Assembly: GCF_009796845.1 (NCBI RefSeq)
Contig: NZ_CP047025.1
Span: 4,030,001-4,094,000, forward strand
Direction of reading: 5' to 3'
Length of the DNA stretch: 64,000 bases
DNA from: Cobetia sp. L2A1
GTDB taxonomy: Bacteria; Pseudomonadota; Gammaproteobacteria; Pseudomonadales; Halomonadaceae
Positions 1 through 9,735 of the stretch are shown here, one piece after another; positions within the stretch are counted from its first letter, which is position 1, and each line of letters begins with the position of its first letter. Below the pieces are notes generated by a model. It ran no database searches. It saw only the letters and a list, made by a program, of their open reading frames with translations, and was not told where the DNA came from. A program made the position numbers and the translations under genes.

Positions 1-518
1 ACCGCCCAGCCAAGAAAGCCCCAGTGCATGAAGCTCTGCGCCAGTGCGTTATAGGCAGCATCGAGATTACCGACCGGCGCATCCGGCCCGAAGACGGGCG
101 GAGGCGAGCTAAAGTGGGCAATCGGTTCAGCTGCCGCCCAGAACACGCCGCCCCCTGCGAGCAGGGTGCAAAGAATGGTCGCCATCCAGCGTGGGGTGGA
201 GATATCCGGCGTGTCCAACCCTCCCAACACTACGCGACCGGTGCGGCCGAAGGTCATGCCAATGGCGACGAGGAAGGTACCGATCATCAGCGCTTGCCAA
301 TAGGCGCCGAAGTAGGTGGTCGAGAAATCAAAGGCGATCTCAATAAGCGCCGAGACGCCCTCGAGATTGATCAGCGCGGCAATGACAAACACTGCCATGA
401 CACCACCGCTGATGATGAAGACAGGCCAATCAAGCCCGCCATGCTGCGAAGTGGCACTGGCGTCAGATGCTGCCTGTGTCACGGTTCCGGACGGTGAAGT
501 CCGGGGGGTATCCATCAT
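1..518 (-). CDS. BCCT family betaine/carnitine/choline transporter, N-terminal part (cut by window start)
   Basis: Reading the minus strand from ATG at 518 gives an uninterrupted 172-codon frame that runs off the window. After a polar N-terminus of about 28 residues come a first membrane segment (PVFIISGGVMAVFVIAAL), the family pattern IGMTFGRTGRVVLGG, then FWAAAEPIAHFSSPP and SFMHWGFLGWA. The WAAAEP and HWG motifs are typical of BCCT carriers, which import glycine betaine, choline or carnitine with Na+ or H+ in the inner membrane. A GAGG stands 6 nt before ATG 518; a second ATG follows immediately at 515. It is divergent from the GlxA-type regulator at 800, which may control it (inference). 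The substrate cannot be told from this fragment. Confidence 0.88.
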   Translation of the reverse strand, partial: MMDTPRTSPSGTVTQAASDASATSQHGGLDWPVFIISGGVMAVFVIAALINLEGVSALIEIAFDFSTTYFGAYWQALMIGTFLVAIGMTFGRTGRVVLGGLDTPDISTPRWMATILCTLLAGGGVFWAAAEPIAHFSSPPPVFGPDAPVGNLDAAYNALAQSFMHWGFLGWA

Positions 519-799
519 GTTCAGCCTCGGGCATCGTACAAAAGGCCGCGCAGTCTATCAGCCATCGCCGTCATCAATTACAGGTAAATAATAGTTTTTA
601 CGTCCAGATAACCGGATATTTCAGTAAAATCACGCACGTTTTACATTTCTCCTCACGGCGTAACACTTCAGTGGCGAATCGCGAGGTGGGTCGAGTGCTA
701 CAAACATTCGCCTCTCGCTACCGACAAGGTGCTACGGTAAAGCCATATTGCTCACCACTTCTTGCCACCTCTCATCACTGCTCACGTTAGCCATCCGCC

Positions 800-1837
800 A
801 TGACCAACTCACGCCGCCGTGACTTTACCCCGACAATGAAGCTCCGCAATCAGCGCCTGCTTAAAGATGTCGATTGCCCACAGGCAGCCCCCTTGAACGT
901 GGCCTTTGTCCTGCTCGAACATTTCTCGATGCCAGCCTTTACCTCGGCACTCGATGTGCTGGTGACGGCCAACCTGCTGCGTGAGGTGCCCTTCTATCGC
1001 ATACATACCTACGGAGTCACCACCGGCAGCGTGCGTAGTGATCTCGGCATCGACATCATGGTGGGTGGCGCACTGACCGAGCTGCTGCATGCGCAGATCG
1101 ACCTGGTCGTGATCTGTGGCGGTTATCGCGTACGACTGGAAGCGTCACCGGTGCTCAGCGAGGCGCTGCGCCGAGCGGCACAGCACGGCTGTCGCCTGGG
1201 CAGCTTATGGAATGGCAGCTACTTCCTCGCCGCGGCAGGCGTGATGGACGGCCACGCCTGCACCATTCATCCCGAGAATGCGGCACTTTTCAGCGAGAAA
1301 TTCCCGCAACTCGAGCTGTCTCGTGCCCCGCTGGTCGTTGAGGGGGCGCGCTTCACCAGCGCCAGTGCCGGCAGTGCACTCGACATGATGCTGGAGGCCA
1401 TGCGCCAGCGGCTGGGAGAGGATCTCACACGCAGCGTCGAGGAGATTCTGGCCTGCGAGCACCCGACCACACCGCCCACCTGGCATGCCGAGCAGACCCT
1501 GCCGGCACCGGACAGCCATCTTCCGGAAGCACTGCGCACCATCCTCGATCTGATGAACAGCAACTTGGAAGAGCCGCTGAACATGAGTGAGATATCACGC
1601 TATGTGACGTTGTCTCGTCGTCAGATCGAGCGGCTGTTTACCCGTCATCTCGATACCACTCCCTCACGGCATTATCTCGAGCTACGCCTGACGCGAGCCC
1701 GACAGCTGCTGACGCAGGGCAATGCCAGCATCACCGATGTCACCGTGGCTTGCGGCTTCGTCAGTACCACGCATTTCAGTCACTGCTTTCGGGATTATTT
1801 CGGCATGTCTCCCACTCGAGCACGCCAGCAGCGCTGA
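800..1837 (+). CDS. GlxA-type AraC family transcriptional regulator (DJ-1/PfpI-like domain plus AraC helix-turn-helix)
   Basis: 345 residues. Residues about 18-190 resemble a DJ-1/PfpI (class I amidotransferase-like) sensor domain: NVAFVLLEHFSMPAF, then DLVVICGG, then LGSLWNGSYFLAAAGVMDG. The last is the nucleophile-elbow region, and the usual cysteine is replaced (W-N-G), so catalysis is unlikely. Residues about 245-345 form the AraC DNA-binding domain, with ISRYVTLSRRQIERLF as first helix pair and VACGFVSTTHFSHCFRDYFGMSP as the signature. Family members such as GbdR and CdhR respond to betaine or carnitine; divergence from a BCCT gene fits that but does not prove it. Neither ATG 800 nor ATG 836 has a clear ribosome-binding site, so the start is uncertain. 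Confidence 0.85.
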   Translation: MTNSRRRDFTPTMKLRNQRLLKDVDCPQAAPLNVAFVLLEHFSMPAFTSALDVLVTANLLREVPFYRIHTYGVTTGSVRSDLGIDIMVGGALTELLHAQIDLVVICGGYRVRLEASPVLSEALRRAAQHGCRLGSLWNGSYFLAAAGVMDGHACTIHPENAALFSEKFPQLELSRAPLVVEGARFTSASAGSALDMMLEAMRQRLGEDLTRSVEEILACEHPTTPPTWHAEQTLPAPDSHLPEALRTILDLMNSNLEEPLNMSEISRYVTLSRRQIERLFTRHLDTTPSRHYLELRLTRARQLLTQGNASITDVTVACGFVSTTHFSHCFRDYFGMSPTRARQQR

Positions 1838-1849
1838 CGTACTATTGAT

Positions 1850-1883
1850 GATGGCATGCGCTTGACGATGGTATGCGCTTGAC
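1850..1883. repeat. Tandem 17-bp direct repeat, two copies
   Basis: Two adjacent 17-nt units (1850-1866 and 1867-1883) differ at one base. They lie between the regulator stop codon and the following hairpin, most likely a small local duplication. Confidence 0.8.
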
Positions 1884-1886
1884 GAA

Positions 1887-1912
1887 AAACGCCGCCCCGA
1901 GGGGCGGCGTTT
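1887..1912. terminator. Bidirectional Rho-independent terminator
   Basis: A perfect 12-bp G+C-rich stem (1887-1898 with 1901-1912) has a GA loop. On the minus strand a run of five T follows, serving the MFS gene; on the plus strand it closes the regulator gene. The two genes converge here. Confidence 0.85.
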
Positions 1913-1937
1913 CAGTGTCTTGCCTGGCTTCTGGGCT

Positions 1938-3125
1938 TCAGGCCGAGGCAGTGTTCATCTGGCGACGCTCATAGCGCTGCCCCAGCAGGAAGACGATCAA
2001 GCCGGCAATGGCCATCGCCACCCCGACCAGGCCAATGGAGGAGTGTGACGGGCCATAGGCGAAGGCCAGACCACCACACCAGGCACCCAGCGCATTGGCG
2101 ATGTTGAAGGCGGCATGATTGAGAGTCGCGGCCATGGTCTGGGCGTCTTCCGCCACATCCATCAGGCGCATCTGCAGTGCCGGTGCCAGGCCGATGCCCG
2201 TACCGACCAGGCCAACGAACAGCAGACCACTCCAGACACCATCGGCAGCGAAGTAGAAGCCACCCTGAACCAGTGCACTCCAGATCAGCAGTGCCGGGAT
2301 GGTGCGCATCAGATCGATATCCGCCGCGCGGCTACCCACCAGGTTGCCCAGGATGGTACCCACACCAAACACTGCCAAAACCATCGGCACCAGCGAGGGC
2401 GCCAGATCTGCCTGCGCATTGAGCGTCGGCACGGCATAGCTGTAAACACTGAACATGCCGCCAAAACCGATACAGGCAATCCCGAGGGTAAAGAGAACGC
2501 GCGGCTTGATCAGCGCGGCCAGCTCGGTCAACGGCGTAGCATGCCGATTTCCCGGCTGATAGGGCACGAAGCTACGTACCAGTGCAGCCGTGATCAGCGC
2601 CAACATGCCCACCACAATGAAGGCGGCGTGCCAGCCGAACAGACTGCCGATCCAGGTGGCGACCGGCGCACCGGCCAGAATGGCGACCGTCAGGCCCATC
2701 ATCACGCGGCCCACGGCTCGCCCTCGCTCACCGGCGGGGGCAGCGTCTGCCGCGACCAATGCCGCCACACCGAGATAAACCCCGTGCGGCAAGCCAGCGA
2801 TGAAGCGCAACGCGGCAAAGCTCGCCAGTGATGGTGCCAACAGACTCGCCACGTTGCTGACGGCAAACAGCAGCATCAGGCCAATCAACAGACCGCGGCG
2901 TGGCAGACGAGCCCCCAGCGCCGAGATCAGCGGTGCCCCCACCACGACTCCCATCGCATAGGCACTGATGGCGTAGCCGACCTGCTGTGAGCTGACACTG
3001 AAGGCATCCGCGATATTGGGCATCAAGCCCATGATCACGAACTCGGTGGTCCCGATGGCAAAGGCACCAAGCGCCAGCGCCAGTTCGGCCATACGCGGAT
3101 GTCGCGCAACGTGAGAAGCAGGCAT
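1938..3125 (-). CDS. MFS transporter, DHA1 family (AraJ/SotB-like exporter)
   Basis: About 395 residues with the 12-segment pattern of a major facilitator. Near the N-terminus is the motif GTTEFVIMGLMPNIA, typical of the AraJ/SotB/YdhP drug- and sugar-efflux branch, followed by LGARLPRRGLLIG (motif A region) between segments 2 and 3. These inner-membrane proteins are proton-driven exporters; the substrate is not predictable. I chose ATG 3125 because AGGAG stands 8 nt upstream, whereas the open frame extends to 3176 with residues that do not look like the family. The gene converges with the regulator and is divergent from gmk. Confidence 0.85.
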   Translation of the reverse strand: MPASHVARHPRMAELALALGAFAIGTTEFVIMGLMPNIADAFSVSSQQVGYAISAYAMGVVVGAPLISALGARLPRRGLLIGLMLLFAVSNVASLLAPSLASFAALRFIAGLPHGVYLGVAALVAADAAPAGERGRAVGRVMMGLTVAILAGAPVATWIGSLFGWHAAFIVVGMLALITAALVRSFVPYQPGNRHATPLTELAALIKPRVLFTLGIACIGFGGMFSVYSYAVPTLNAQADLAPSLVPMVLAVFGVGTILGNLVGSRAADIDLMRTIPALLIWSALVQGGFYFAADGVWSGLLFVGLVGTGIGLAPALQMRLMDVAEDAQTMAATLNHAAFNIANALGAWCGGLAFAYGPSHSSIGLVGVAMAIAGLIVFLLGQRYERRQMNTASA

Positions 3126-4160
<1,035 letters not shown>

Positions 4161-4460
4161 AAAGTTGCGCGTAACGTGAGTCATGTAGTCGCGTAAAGCG
4201 TCGACACGCTGCGTTGTCGCGCCGTACTTGTCACGCCACAAGGCCGTCGAGTAGACTCGATTCCCTTTCAGAACAACTGGCCGCTGCGCTGTCTCGCCCC
4301 TGGCGGGCTGGCGCAGCGGCATTGTGATTGCATCGTGTGCAAGATACTGTCAGGTACATGGGTGAGTCGTCGCTTACGCTCACCCCCAGATTGGCCGGCA
4401 TTCTGCTGCGCACGACGTCAGTATCATTCGAATCCTCCCGCTATTTACAGGTACTCCGCC
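4161..4460. other. gmk-rpoZ intergenic region with an imperfect hairpin
   Basis: 300 bp without a credible gene. A 10-bp inverted repeat (4280-4289 with 4311-4320) encloses a shorter GCCC/GGGC pair but has no T-run, so it may be a weak terminator, an mRNA structure or part of the rpoZ leader. Confidence 0.5.
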
Positions 4461-4712
4461 ATGGCCCGCGTTACTGTTGAAGATTGCCTCGAACACGTCG
4501 ATAACCGCTTTCAGCTGGTAATGGTTTCTACTCGTCGCGCCCGTCAGCTGGCGCGTGGCAGCCGCAATGCCCAGCTACCGTGGGAAAACGACAAGCCTAC
4601 CGTACTGGCGCTGCGTGAAGTGGCCGCTGGTCTGATCAGCCGTGACATCCTGAACGAGCCGGTTGAAGCGCCGATTCAGCGCAAGCCGGTACTGCCGCAG
4701 ATCGAGGACTGA
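4461..4712 (+). CDS. rpoZ: DNA-directed RNA polymerase omega subunit
   Basis: 83 residues beginning [20 protein letters not shown], the conserved omega N-terminus, with [10 protein letters not shown] and [15 protein letters not shown]. Omega helps assemble beta-prime into core polymerase and forms part of one ppGpp-binding site, so its position just upstream of spoT links it to the stringent response. ATG 4461 gives the normal family length; the open frame to 4335 is an extension. A 109-nt gap separates it from spoT, and I see no terminator there, so co-transcription is likely. Confidence 0.95.
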   Translation: MARVTVEDCLEHVDNRFQLVMVSTRRARQLARGSRNAQLPWENDKPTVLALREVAAGLISRDILNEPVEAPIQRKPVLPQIED

Positions 4713-4821
4713 GCCCAGGCTCATTCCGCTGCCTGCAAGTGTGCTGATCCGCACCTCTCACGTGGCCATACGCCAGACCTGAGGTGCGGGCCCGGAATTC
4801 CCCCCTAACCAAGGGCGCTGA

Positions 4822-6987
4822 ATGTTCACGATCGATGACCTGGCAGACCGCCTGGGCGGTTATCTTCCCGAGGAAGAGATCCGTCAGGTTAGGCGCGCCT
4901 TCTATTACGCCGAGCAGGCCCATGATGGCCAGCGCCGGCGTTCCGGTGAACCCTATGTGACCCACCCGCTTGCGGTGGCGAACATCCTCGCCAACATGCA
5001 CATGGACCATCAGAGCCTGATGGCGGCCATGCTGCACGATGTCATCGAAGATACCAGCGTGACCTTCGAGGCCCTGGCCACCCAATTCGGTGAGCCGGTC
5101 GCCTTGCTGGTTGATGGCGTCTCGAAGCTGACGCAGATCACCTTTGAAGACAAGGCTGTCGCCCAGGCCGAGAATTTCCAGAAGATGGTACTGGCAATGT
5201 CTCAGGACATTCGCGTCATCATCGTCAAGCTGGCGGATCGCCTGCATAACATGCGGACGCTTGGCGCCTTGCGCCCCGAGAAGAAGCGACGTATCGCACG
5301 CGAAACCCTCGAAATCTATGCGCGTGTCGCCAATCGCCTCGGTATCAATACCATCCGAGTCGAACTGGAAGACCTCTCCTTCCAGGCGCTGTATCCGATG
5401 CGTTCCGAACGCATCAAACGGGCTGTCACCGCCGCACGCGGCAATCGTCGCACGCTGATGCGCGAGATCCAGGCCAGCCTGCAAAATGCGCTGGAACGGG
5501 ACCAGCTGCCCGGCTCAGTCATTGGCCGTCAGAAGCACCTGCTATCCATCTATCGCAAGATGCGCGATCAACAGAAACCCTTCAATGAGCTGATGGATGT
5601 CTTCGGCTTCCGCATCATCACCGATGACGTGGATAGCTGTTATCGCATTCTTGGCGTAGTGCACAACCTCTACAAGCCGGTACCGGGGCGCTTCAAGGAT
5701 TACATCGCGATCCCCAAGGCCAATGGCTATCAGAGCCTGCACACCACGCTGTTCGGCATGAACGGCATGCCGATTGAAGTGCAGATCCGCACTCGCGAGA
5801 TGGAAGCGATGGCCAACAATGGCATCGCGGCGCACTGGCTGTATAAAGCCGGCCAGACGGATCGTCCCATCGGGGCGGGTAGCCATGCCCGTGCACGGGA
5901 ATGGGTACGTGGACTGCTGGAGATGCAACGTCACGCGGGTAACTCGCTTGAGTTCATCGAGCACGTCAAGAACGACCTCTTCCCTGACGATACCTACGTG
6001 TTCACCCCCAAGGGCGACATCATGGAATTGCCGCGCGGTGCTACCGCCGTCGACTTCGCCTATGCAGTGCACACCGACGTGGGCAACAGCTGCATCGCCT
6101 GCCGTATCGATCGTCATCTGGCACCGCTGTCATCACCGTTGGAAAGCGGCCAGACCGTCGAGGTGATTACCGCTCCAGGCGCCAAGCCCAACCTGGCGTG
6201 GCTCAATTTCGTCACCACCGCCAAGGCCCGCTCGGCCGTCCGCCATTACCTCAAACATCAGCAGCGCAGTGAATCCGTGGCACTGGGTCAACGCCTGCTG
6301 ATCAAGGCACTGGCAGGGCTGGAGCAGAACTTCGAACAACTACCGAAGCAGCGTCTTGATGCACTGGCGCTGGAGTTGGAGCTGACGGGAGGCCGTGACG
6401 ACCTGCTGGAAGCCATTGGTCTCGGGACGCGTGCTGCCTACAGTATTGCCCAGCAGCTGCTGAGTGACGGTACGCTGCAGAGCCCCAATCGCCAGAAATT
6501 CTCGGCCAAGGATGGCAACGTCCAGCCAGAAGGCGATGGCGCTGGCCCGATGCAGGTCAGTGGTGGCGATAGCATGGTGACCAGCTATGCGCGCTGCTGT
6601 CACCCACTGCCCGGCGAGCCGATCATGGGCCATCTGTCAGTGGGCAAGGGGCTGGTGGTCCATCGTCAGGAGTGCAGTAATCTGAATGAGCTGTCCGGCG
6701 ATCCTGAGCGCGTCTTCCCATTGGCCTGGGCTGATCAAGTGGAGGGCGACTTTACGGTCGCTCTGCGCATTGAGGCCCAGACGCAGCGTGGGCTGATTGC
6801 CGAGCTGGCCGAGATGGTCACCGATGCCGATGCCAATATCGAACGTATTGGCATCGAGGAGCGCGATGCGCATCTCGCCATCGTCAATCTGACGCTAGCC
6901 GTCCGTGACCGTACCCACCTGGCACGCATCATCAAGCGCATGCGTAACCTGTTGCACGTGGAGCGAATCACCCGCGTCATCAGCTGA
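4822..6987 (+). CDS. spoT: Bifunctional (p)ppGpp synthetase/hydrolase SpoT
   Basis: 721 residues with the full RelA/SpoT architecture. The HD hydrolase domain has H72-D73 within MLHDVIEDT. The synthetase domain (about 235-365) contains YQSLHTTLFG. A TGS domain begins near residue 394 (TPKGDIMELPRGATAVDFAYAVHTDVG is split by this boundary), and a C-terminal ACT domain covers about 645-720. The intact HD motif indicates a working hydrolase, so this is SpoT rather than RelA. It makes and degrades (p)ppGpp in response to nutrient stress. It follows rpoZ and ends in a strong terminator. Confidence 0.96.
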   Translation: MFTIDDLADRLGGYLPEEEIRQVRRAFYYAEQAHDGQRRRSGEPYVTHPLAVANILANMHMDHQSLMAAMLHDVIEDTSVTFEALATQFGEPVALLVDGVSKLTQITFEDKAVAQAENFQKMVLAMSQDIRVIIVKLADRLHNMRTLGALRPEKKRRIARETLEIYARVANRLGINTIRVELEDLSFQALYPMRSERIKRAVTAARGNRRTLMREIQASLQNALERDQLPGSVIGRQKHLLSIYRKMRDQQKPFNELMDVFGFRIITDDVDSCYRILGVVHNLYKPVPGRFKDYIAIPKANGYQSLHTTLFGMNGMPIEVQIRTREMEAMANNGIAAHWLYKAGQTDRPIGAGSHARAREWVRGLLEMQRHAGNSLEFIEHVKNDLFPDDTYVFTPKGDIMELPRGATAVDFAYAVHTDVGNSCIACRIDRHLAPLSSPLESGQTVEVITAPGAKPNLAWLNFVTTAKARSAVRHYLKHQQRSESVALGQRLLIKALAGLEQNFEQLPKQRLDALALELELTGGRDDLLEAIGLGTRAAYSIAQQLLSDGTLQSPNRQKFSAKDGNVQPEGDGAGPMQVSGGDSMVTSYARCCHPLPGEPIMGHLSVGKGLVVHRQECSNLNELSGDPERVFPLAWADQVEGDFTVALRIEAQTQRGLIAELAEMVTDADANIERIGIEERDAHLAIVNLTLAVRDRTHLARIIKRMRNLLHVERITRVIS

Positions 6988-6999
6988 TCGCATGACTGG

Positions 7000-7040
7000 C
7001 CGCGCCGTCCGCCACGTGCGGGCGGCGCGGTTTTTGTTTT
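7000..7040 (+). terminator. Rho-independent terminator of the rpoZ-spoT unit
   Basis: A 13-bp G+C stem (7000-7012 with 7018-7030, one G-U pair) with a 5-nt loop is followed directly by TTTTTGTTTT. It starts 13 nt after the spoT stop codon. Confidence 0.93.
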
Positions 7041-7218
7041 CAAGGCATGGTGCTTGTTGTGCAAAGACAACATGACGCCGCGCCAAAGCTGCCATAGAGC
7101 AGCGACTGGACATCTCGGGCTCACGCCCGACATCGCCGAAGATGGCGGTACCTTATAACCACAATCGCAACTCACTGCCGGTCGCCCTGCGCTTCCGGAC
7201 AGTCACAAGGAGCATGTC

Positions 7219-7608
7219 ATGAGCAATCGCGCGATCATCAATACCGACAAGGCCCCGGCCGCGATCGGACCCTATTCCCAGGCCATCAAGGCCGGCAATA
7301 CCGTCTACCTGTCCGGCCAGATTCCGCTGGACCCGAAGACGATGGAAGTCGTTGAAGGCGGTATCGAGGCACAGGCACATCAGGTGTTCACCAACTTGCG
7401 CGCCGTATGCGAAGAAGCGGCTGGCACGCTGGGCGATATCGTCAAGCTCAACCTCTATCTGACCGATCTCGACGACTTCGCACGCGTCAACGCGGTGATG
7501 GAAGAGTACTTCAGCGCCCCGTACCCGGCGCGCGCCGCCGTGGGCGTCAAGGCACTGCCCAAGGGCGTGGCCTTCGAGGCAGAAGGCGTGATGGTCATCG
7601 GTGACTGA
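7219..7608 (+). CDS. ridA: RidA family 2-iminobutanoate/2-iminopropanoate deaminase
   Basis: 129 residues, the normal size for the YjgF/YER057c/UK114 family. The signature is visible as [28 protein letters not shown] near the N-terminus, [18 protein letters not shown] in the middle and [15 protein letters not shown] near the end; this last stretch holds the arginine that binds the imine. RidA trimers hydrolyse reactive enamines and imines released by PLP enzymes such as threonine dehydratase. The ATG has AAGGAG 8 nt upstream. It is a separate unit after the spoT terminator, keeping the Pseudomonas order. Confidence 0.94.
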   Translation: MSNRAIINTDKAPAAIGPYSQAIKAGNTVYLSGQIPLDPKTMEVVEGGIEAQAHQVFTNLRAVCEEAAGTLGDIVKLNLYLTDLDDFARVNAVMEEYFSAPYPARAAVGVKALPKGVAFEAEGVMVIGD

Positions 7609-7664
7609 TCAGCAATGACTGGCGCTGCGCGATACCGCCGCCATGAGCACTGATCGTAGAGACA

Positions 7665-7700
7665 ACAATGCCCGCCCCGGAACCCCGAGGCGGGCATTGT
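7665..7700. terminator. Terminator-like hairpin after ridA
   Basis: A perfect 12-bp stem (7665-7676 with 7689-7700) begins 57 nt after the ridA stop. There is no clean T-run on either strand (CTGTTC on plus), so termination strength is uncertain. Confidence 0.6.
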
Positions 7701-7717
7701 CTGTTCAAGAGCCAGCA

Positions 7718-7769
7718 ACTTATCCACATCCGGTATTGCTGCCAGCAGGAGAACCGGGTGTGGATAAGT
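7718..7769. repeat. 17-bp inverted repeat carrying two perfect DnaA boxes
   Basis: Arms 7718-7734 and 7753-7769 pair over 17 positions with one G-U. Each arm contains TTATCCACA, the strict DnaA-box consensus (plus strand 7720-7728; minus strand 7768-7760). The 18-nt loop holds a further short CTGC/GCAG pair. It lies between the ends of ridA and the convergent SDR-type gene. It may be a DnaA-binding site or a terminator hairpin that resembles one; it has no T-run. Confidence 0.6.
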
Positions 7770-7791
7770 CATGCTTCGGCGGCGATGATGC

Positions 7792-8688
7792 TCAGGTGCC
7801 GGACAGCTCGCTGTCTGCCACGTTCACACCGTGTTCCTTGAGCACCTCAGCATAGCCTTCACGGAAAGTTGGATAACGGAAGGTATAGCCGCTGGCCAAC
7901 AACTGGGCGTTGCCACAGCGTTTGCTGGAGCGGCGACGCAGCGGTGATTGGATCACCTGAGTCGACTCGACCTTCAGCTGACGCGCCAACCATGCCATCA
8001 CTTCATGCAGCGGCGCGCTATCGCAGTCAGTGCCCAGATAGATGGGCTGTACCGGCTTGCCTGCAAGGCTCAAAGCGATCAGATGCGCCAGTACACCGGC
8101 ACAGTCGTCGCGGTGGATGCGGTTGGAGTACAGTGGAGGATTGCTGGCAGCAATGCGGCCATCGCGCGCCTGGCGAATCAGCATGTCGCGTCCCGGCCCG
8201 TAGATGCCGGAGAAGCGCACCACCGTGCCATTGAGCGAGGAATCGAGCAGTACCTGCTCACCCTCACGCATCAACTGACCAGAGAAACTGGTAGCGTCGG
8301 TAATGGATTGCTCATCGACCTCTTCACCCTCTTTCTGGGCATAGACGGACGTTGAGGACACGAACAGCACACGTGTCGGCGGATTGGCGCGTGACTCGAG
8401 CTCCGTGACCAATGCACGAATACCGTCGACATAAGCGGCACGATAAGCATCTTCGTCGAAACGGTCGGCACTCAACACATGTACCACCGTGTCGGCATCT
8501 GGCAAGCTGGCCAGTGCGCCTTCGGCAGTGATGTCGAGCGCCAGCGATTCAATGCCGAGATCAGCGAGTGATGACACATCGCGTCTGACACCGATGACAT
8601 GCTGACCGGCCTTGAGCAGCTCACGTGCGAGCGCGCTGCCAACGTCGCCACAACCGAGGATGAGACTCGTCTTCTTCACCTTTGCCAT
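7792..8688 (-). CDS. NAD(P)-dependent epimerase/dehydratase-like SDR protein
   Basis: 298 residues with a Rossmann fold at the N-terminus (LILGCGDVGSALARELL), a conserved VVHVLSAD stretch, VLFVSSTSVYAQ, and RFSGIYGPGRDMLIRQ. This resembles extended SDR proteins of the YeeZ type. In classical epimerases a YxxxK follows the Ser/Thr; here SVYAQ is present but no clear YxxxK, so the catalytic tyrosine is doubtful. The function is unknown. ATG 8688 has AAGGAG almost touching it (1 nt); GTG at codon 4 would have a better spacing, so the start may be 9 nt further in. Divergent from oxyR. Confidence 0.75.
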   Translation of the reverse strand: MAKVKKTSLILGCGDVGSALARELLKAGQHVIGVRRDVSSLADLGIESLALDITAEGALASLPDADTVVHVLSADRFDEDAYRAAYVDGIRALVTELESRANPPTRVLFVSSTSVYAQKEGEEVDEQSITDATSFSGQLMREGEQVLLDSSLNGTVVRFSGIYGPGRDMLIRQARDGRIAASNPPLYSNRIHRDDCAGVLAHLIALSLAGKPVQPIYLGTDCDSAPLHEVMAWLARQLKVESTQVIQSPLRRRSSKRCGNAQLLASGYTFRYPTFREGYAEVLKEHGVNVADSELSGT

Positions 8689-8750
8689 GCTCCTTGGTAA
8701 AACGAATCGGTACCCACCGCATCCCAGGATGCCAGTTCCGGGCAGGAATA

Positions 8751-9722
8751 ATGACTCTAACAGAACTCCGCTACATCGTAACCTTGGCTCAAGAGCGTCA
8801 TTTCGGACGCGCCGCAGAGCGCTGCTTCGTCTCGCAGCCCACGCTGTCGGTGGCCGTCAAGAAGCTGGAAGAGGAGCTGGGAGTCGCGCTGTTCGAGCGT
8901 TCCAAGTCCACCGTACAGGTCACGCCGCTCGGCGAGAAGATCGTTCAGCAGGCTCAGCGTGTGCTGGAGCAGTCCAGTGTGATCAAGGAATTGGCCAACT
9001 CCGGCAAGGATCAGCTCTCCAGCCCGTTACGCATCGGTGCCATCTATACCATTGGACCTTATCTATTCCCGCACCTGGTGCCGGAACTAACGCGCCGCGC
9101 GCCGAAAATGCCGCTCTACATCGAAGAAGGCATGACCGGTGATCTGCGTCGCAAGCTCAGAAATGGCGAACTGGACGTGATCATCATCGCGTTGCCGTTC
9201 ACCGAAACTGACGTGCTGACCAAGACGCTCTACGAAGAGCCCTTTGAAGTACTGTTGCCATCGGGCCATCCGCTATTGGCGCAGGATTCCATCGCCAAGG
9301 AGCAGCTGATCAGTGAGCGCCTGCTGATGCTGGGAGAAGGACATTGCTTCCGTGATCAGATTCTCGCGGCTTGTCCGGCCATTGGTCATCAGATCAATAA
9401 CCCCGAGAACACCTTGATCGCGGAAGGAGGGTCGCTGGAAACCATCCGTCACATGGTGGCCTCGGGACTCGGTATTACCGTGTTGCCCTACTCCGCGACG
9501 GGAACCGGCCACTATGAGGCCGGCGTGCTCGAAACACGTCCCTTCCAGGACCCCGCCCCCAGCCGTAGCGTGGCGCTCGCCTGGCGCGCCAGCTTCCCGC
9601 GGCCCAAGGCCATCGATGTGATCAGTCAATCGATTGCCGAGTGCCAGAATCGTGCGCGCCACAGTAACGAGAATGGCCTGCACGGACAGAAACCCTCCGC
9701 GCCGAGCGACGAGACCGCATGA
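8751..9722 (+). CDS. oxyR: LysR family hydrogen-peroxide sensor OxyR
   Basis: 323 residues. The N-terminal LysR helix-turn-helix is MTLTELRYIVTLAQERHFGR onward with CFVSQPTLSVAVKKLEEELG. In the sensor domain, GEGHCFRDQILAAC puts cysteines at residues 199 and 208, the exact redox pair of E. coli OxyR that forms the activating disulfide. It activates catalase, alkyl hydroperoxide reductase and related genes under peroxide stress. ATG 8751 follows GGCAGGA at close spacing; the frame extends to 8682 but those residues do not match the family. It lies 13 nt before recG, so oxyR-recG is probably one operon, as in Pseudomonas. Confidence 0.94.
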   Translation: MTLTELRYIVTLAQERHFGRAAERCFVSQPTLSVAVKKLEEELGVALFERSKSTVQVTPLGEKIVQQAQRVLEQSSVIKELANSGKDQLSSPLRIGAIYTIGPYLFPHLVPELTRRAPKMPLYIEEGMTGDLRRKLRNGELDVIIIALPFTETDVLTKTLYEEPFEVLLPSGHPLLAQDSIAKEQLISERLLMLGEGHCFRDQILAACPAIGHQINNPENTLIAEGGSLETIRHMVASGLGITVLPYSATGTGHYEAGVLETRPFQDPAPSRSVALAWRASFPRPKAIDVISQSIAECQNRARHSNENGLHGQKPSAPSDETA

Positions 9723-9735
9723 GCATAGAAACCGT

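Noticed and set aside
2115..2831. 238-codon open frame antisense to the MFS gene
   Set aside because: Shadow of high-GC coding sequence; no start signal and no domain pattern.
6950..6965. parS-like 16-mer (13 of 16) near the end of spoT
   Set aside because: It lies in the conserved ACT domain coding sequence, is far from parAB in the window, and the bases follow the codons; chance similarity is more likely. Only ParB ChIP would change this.
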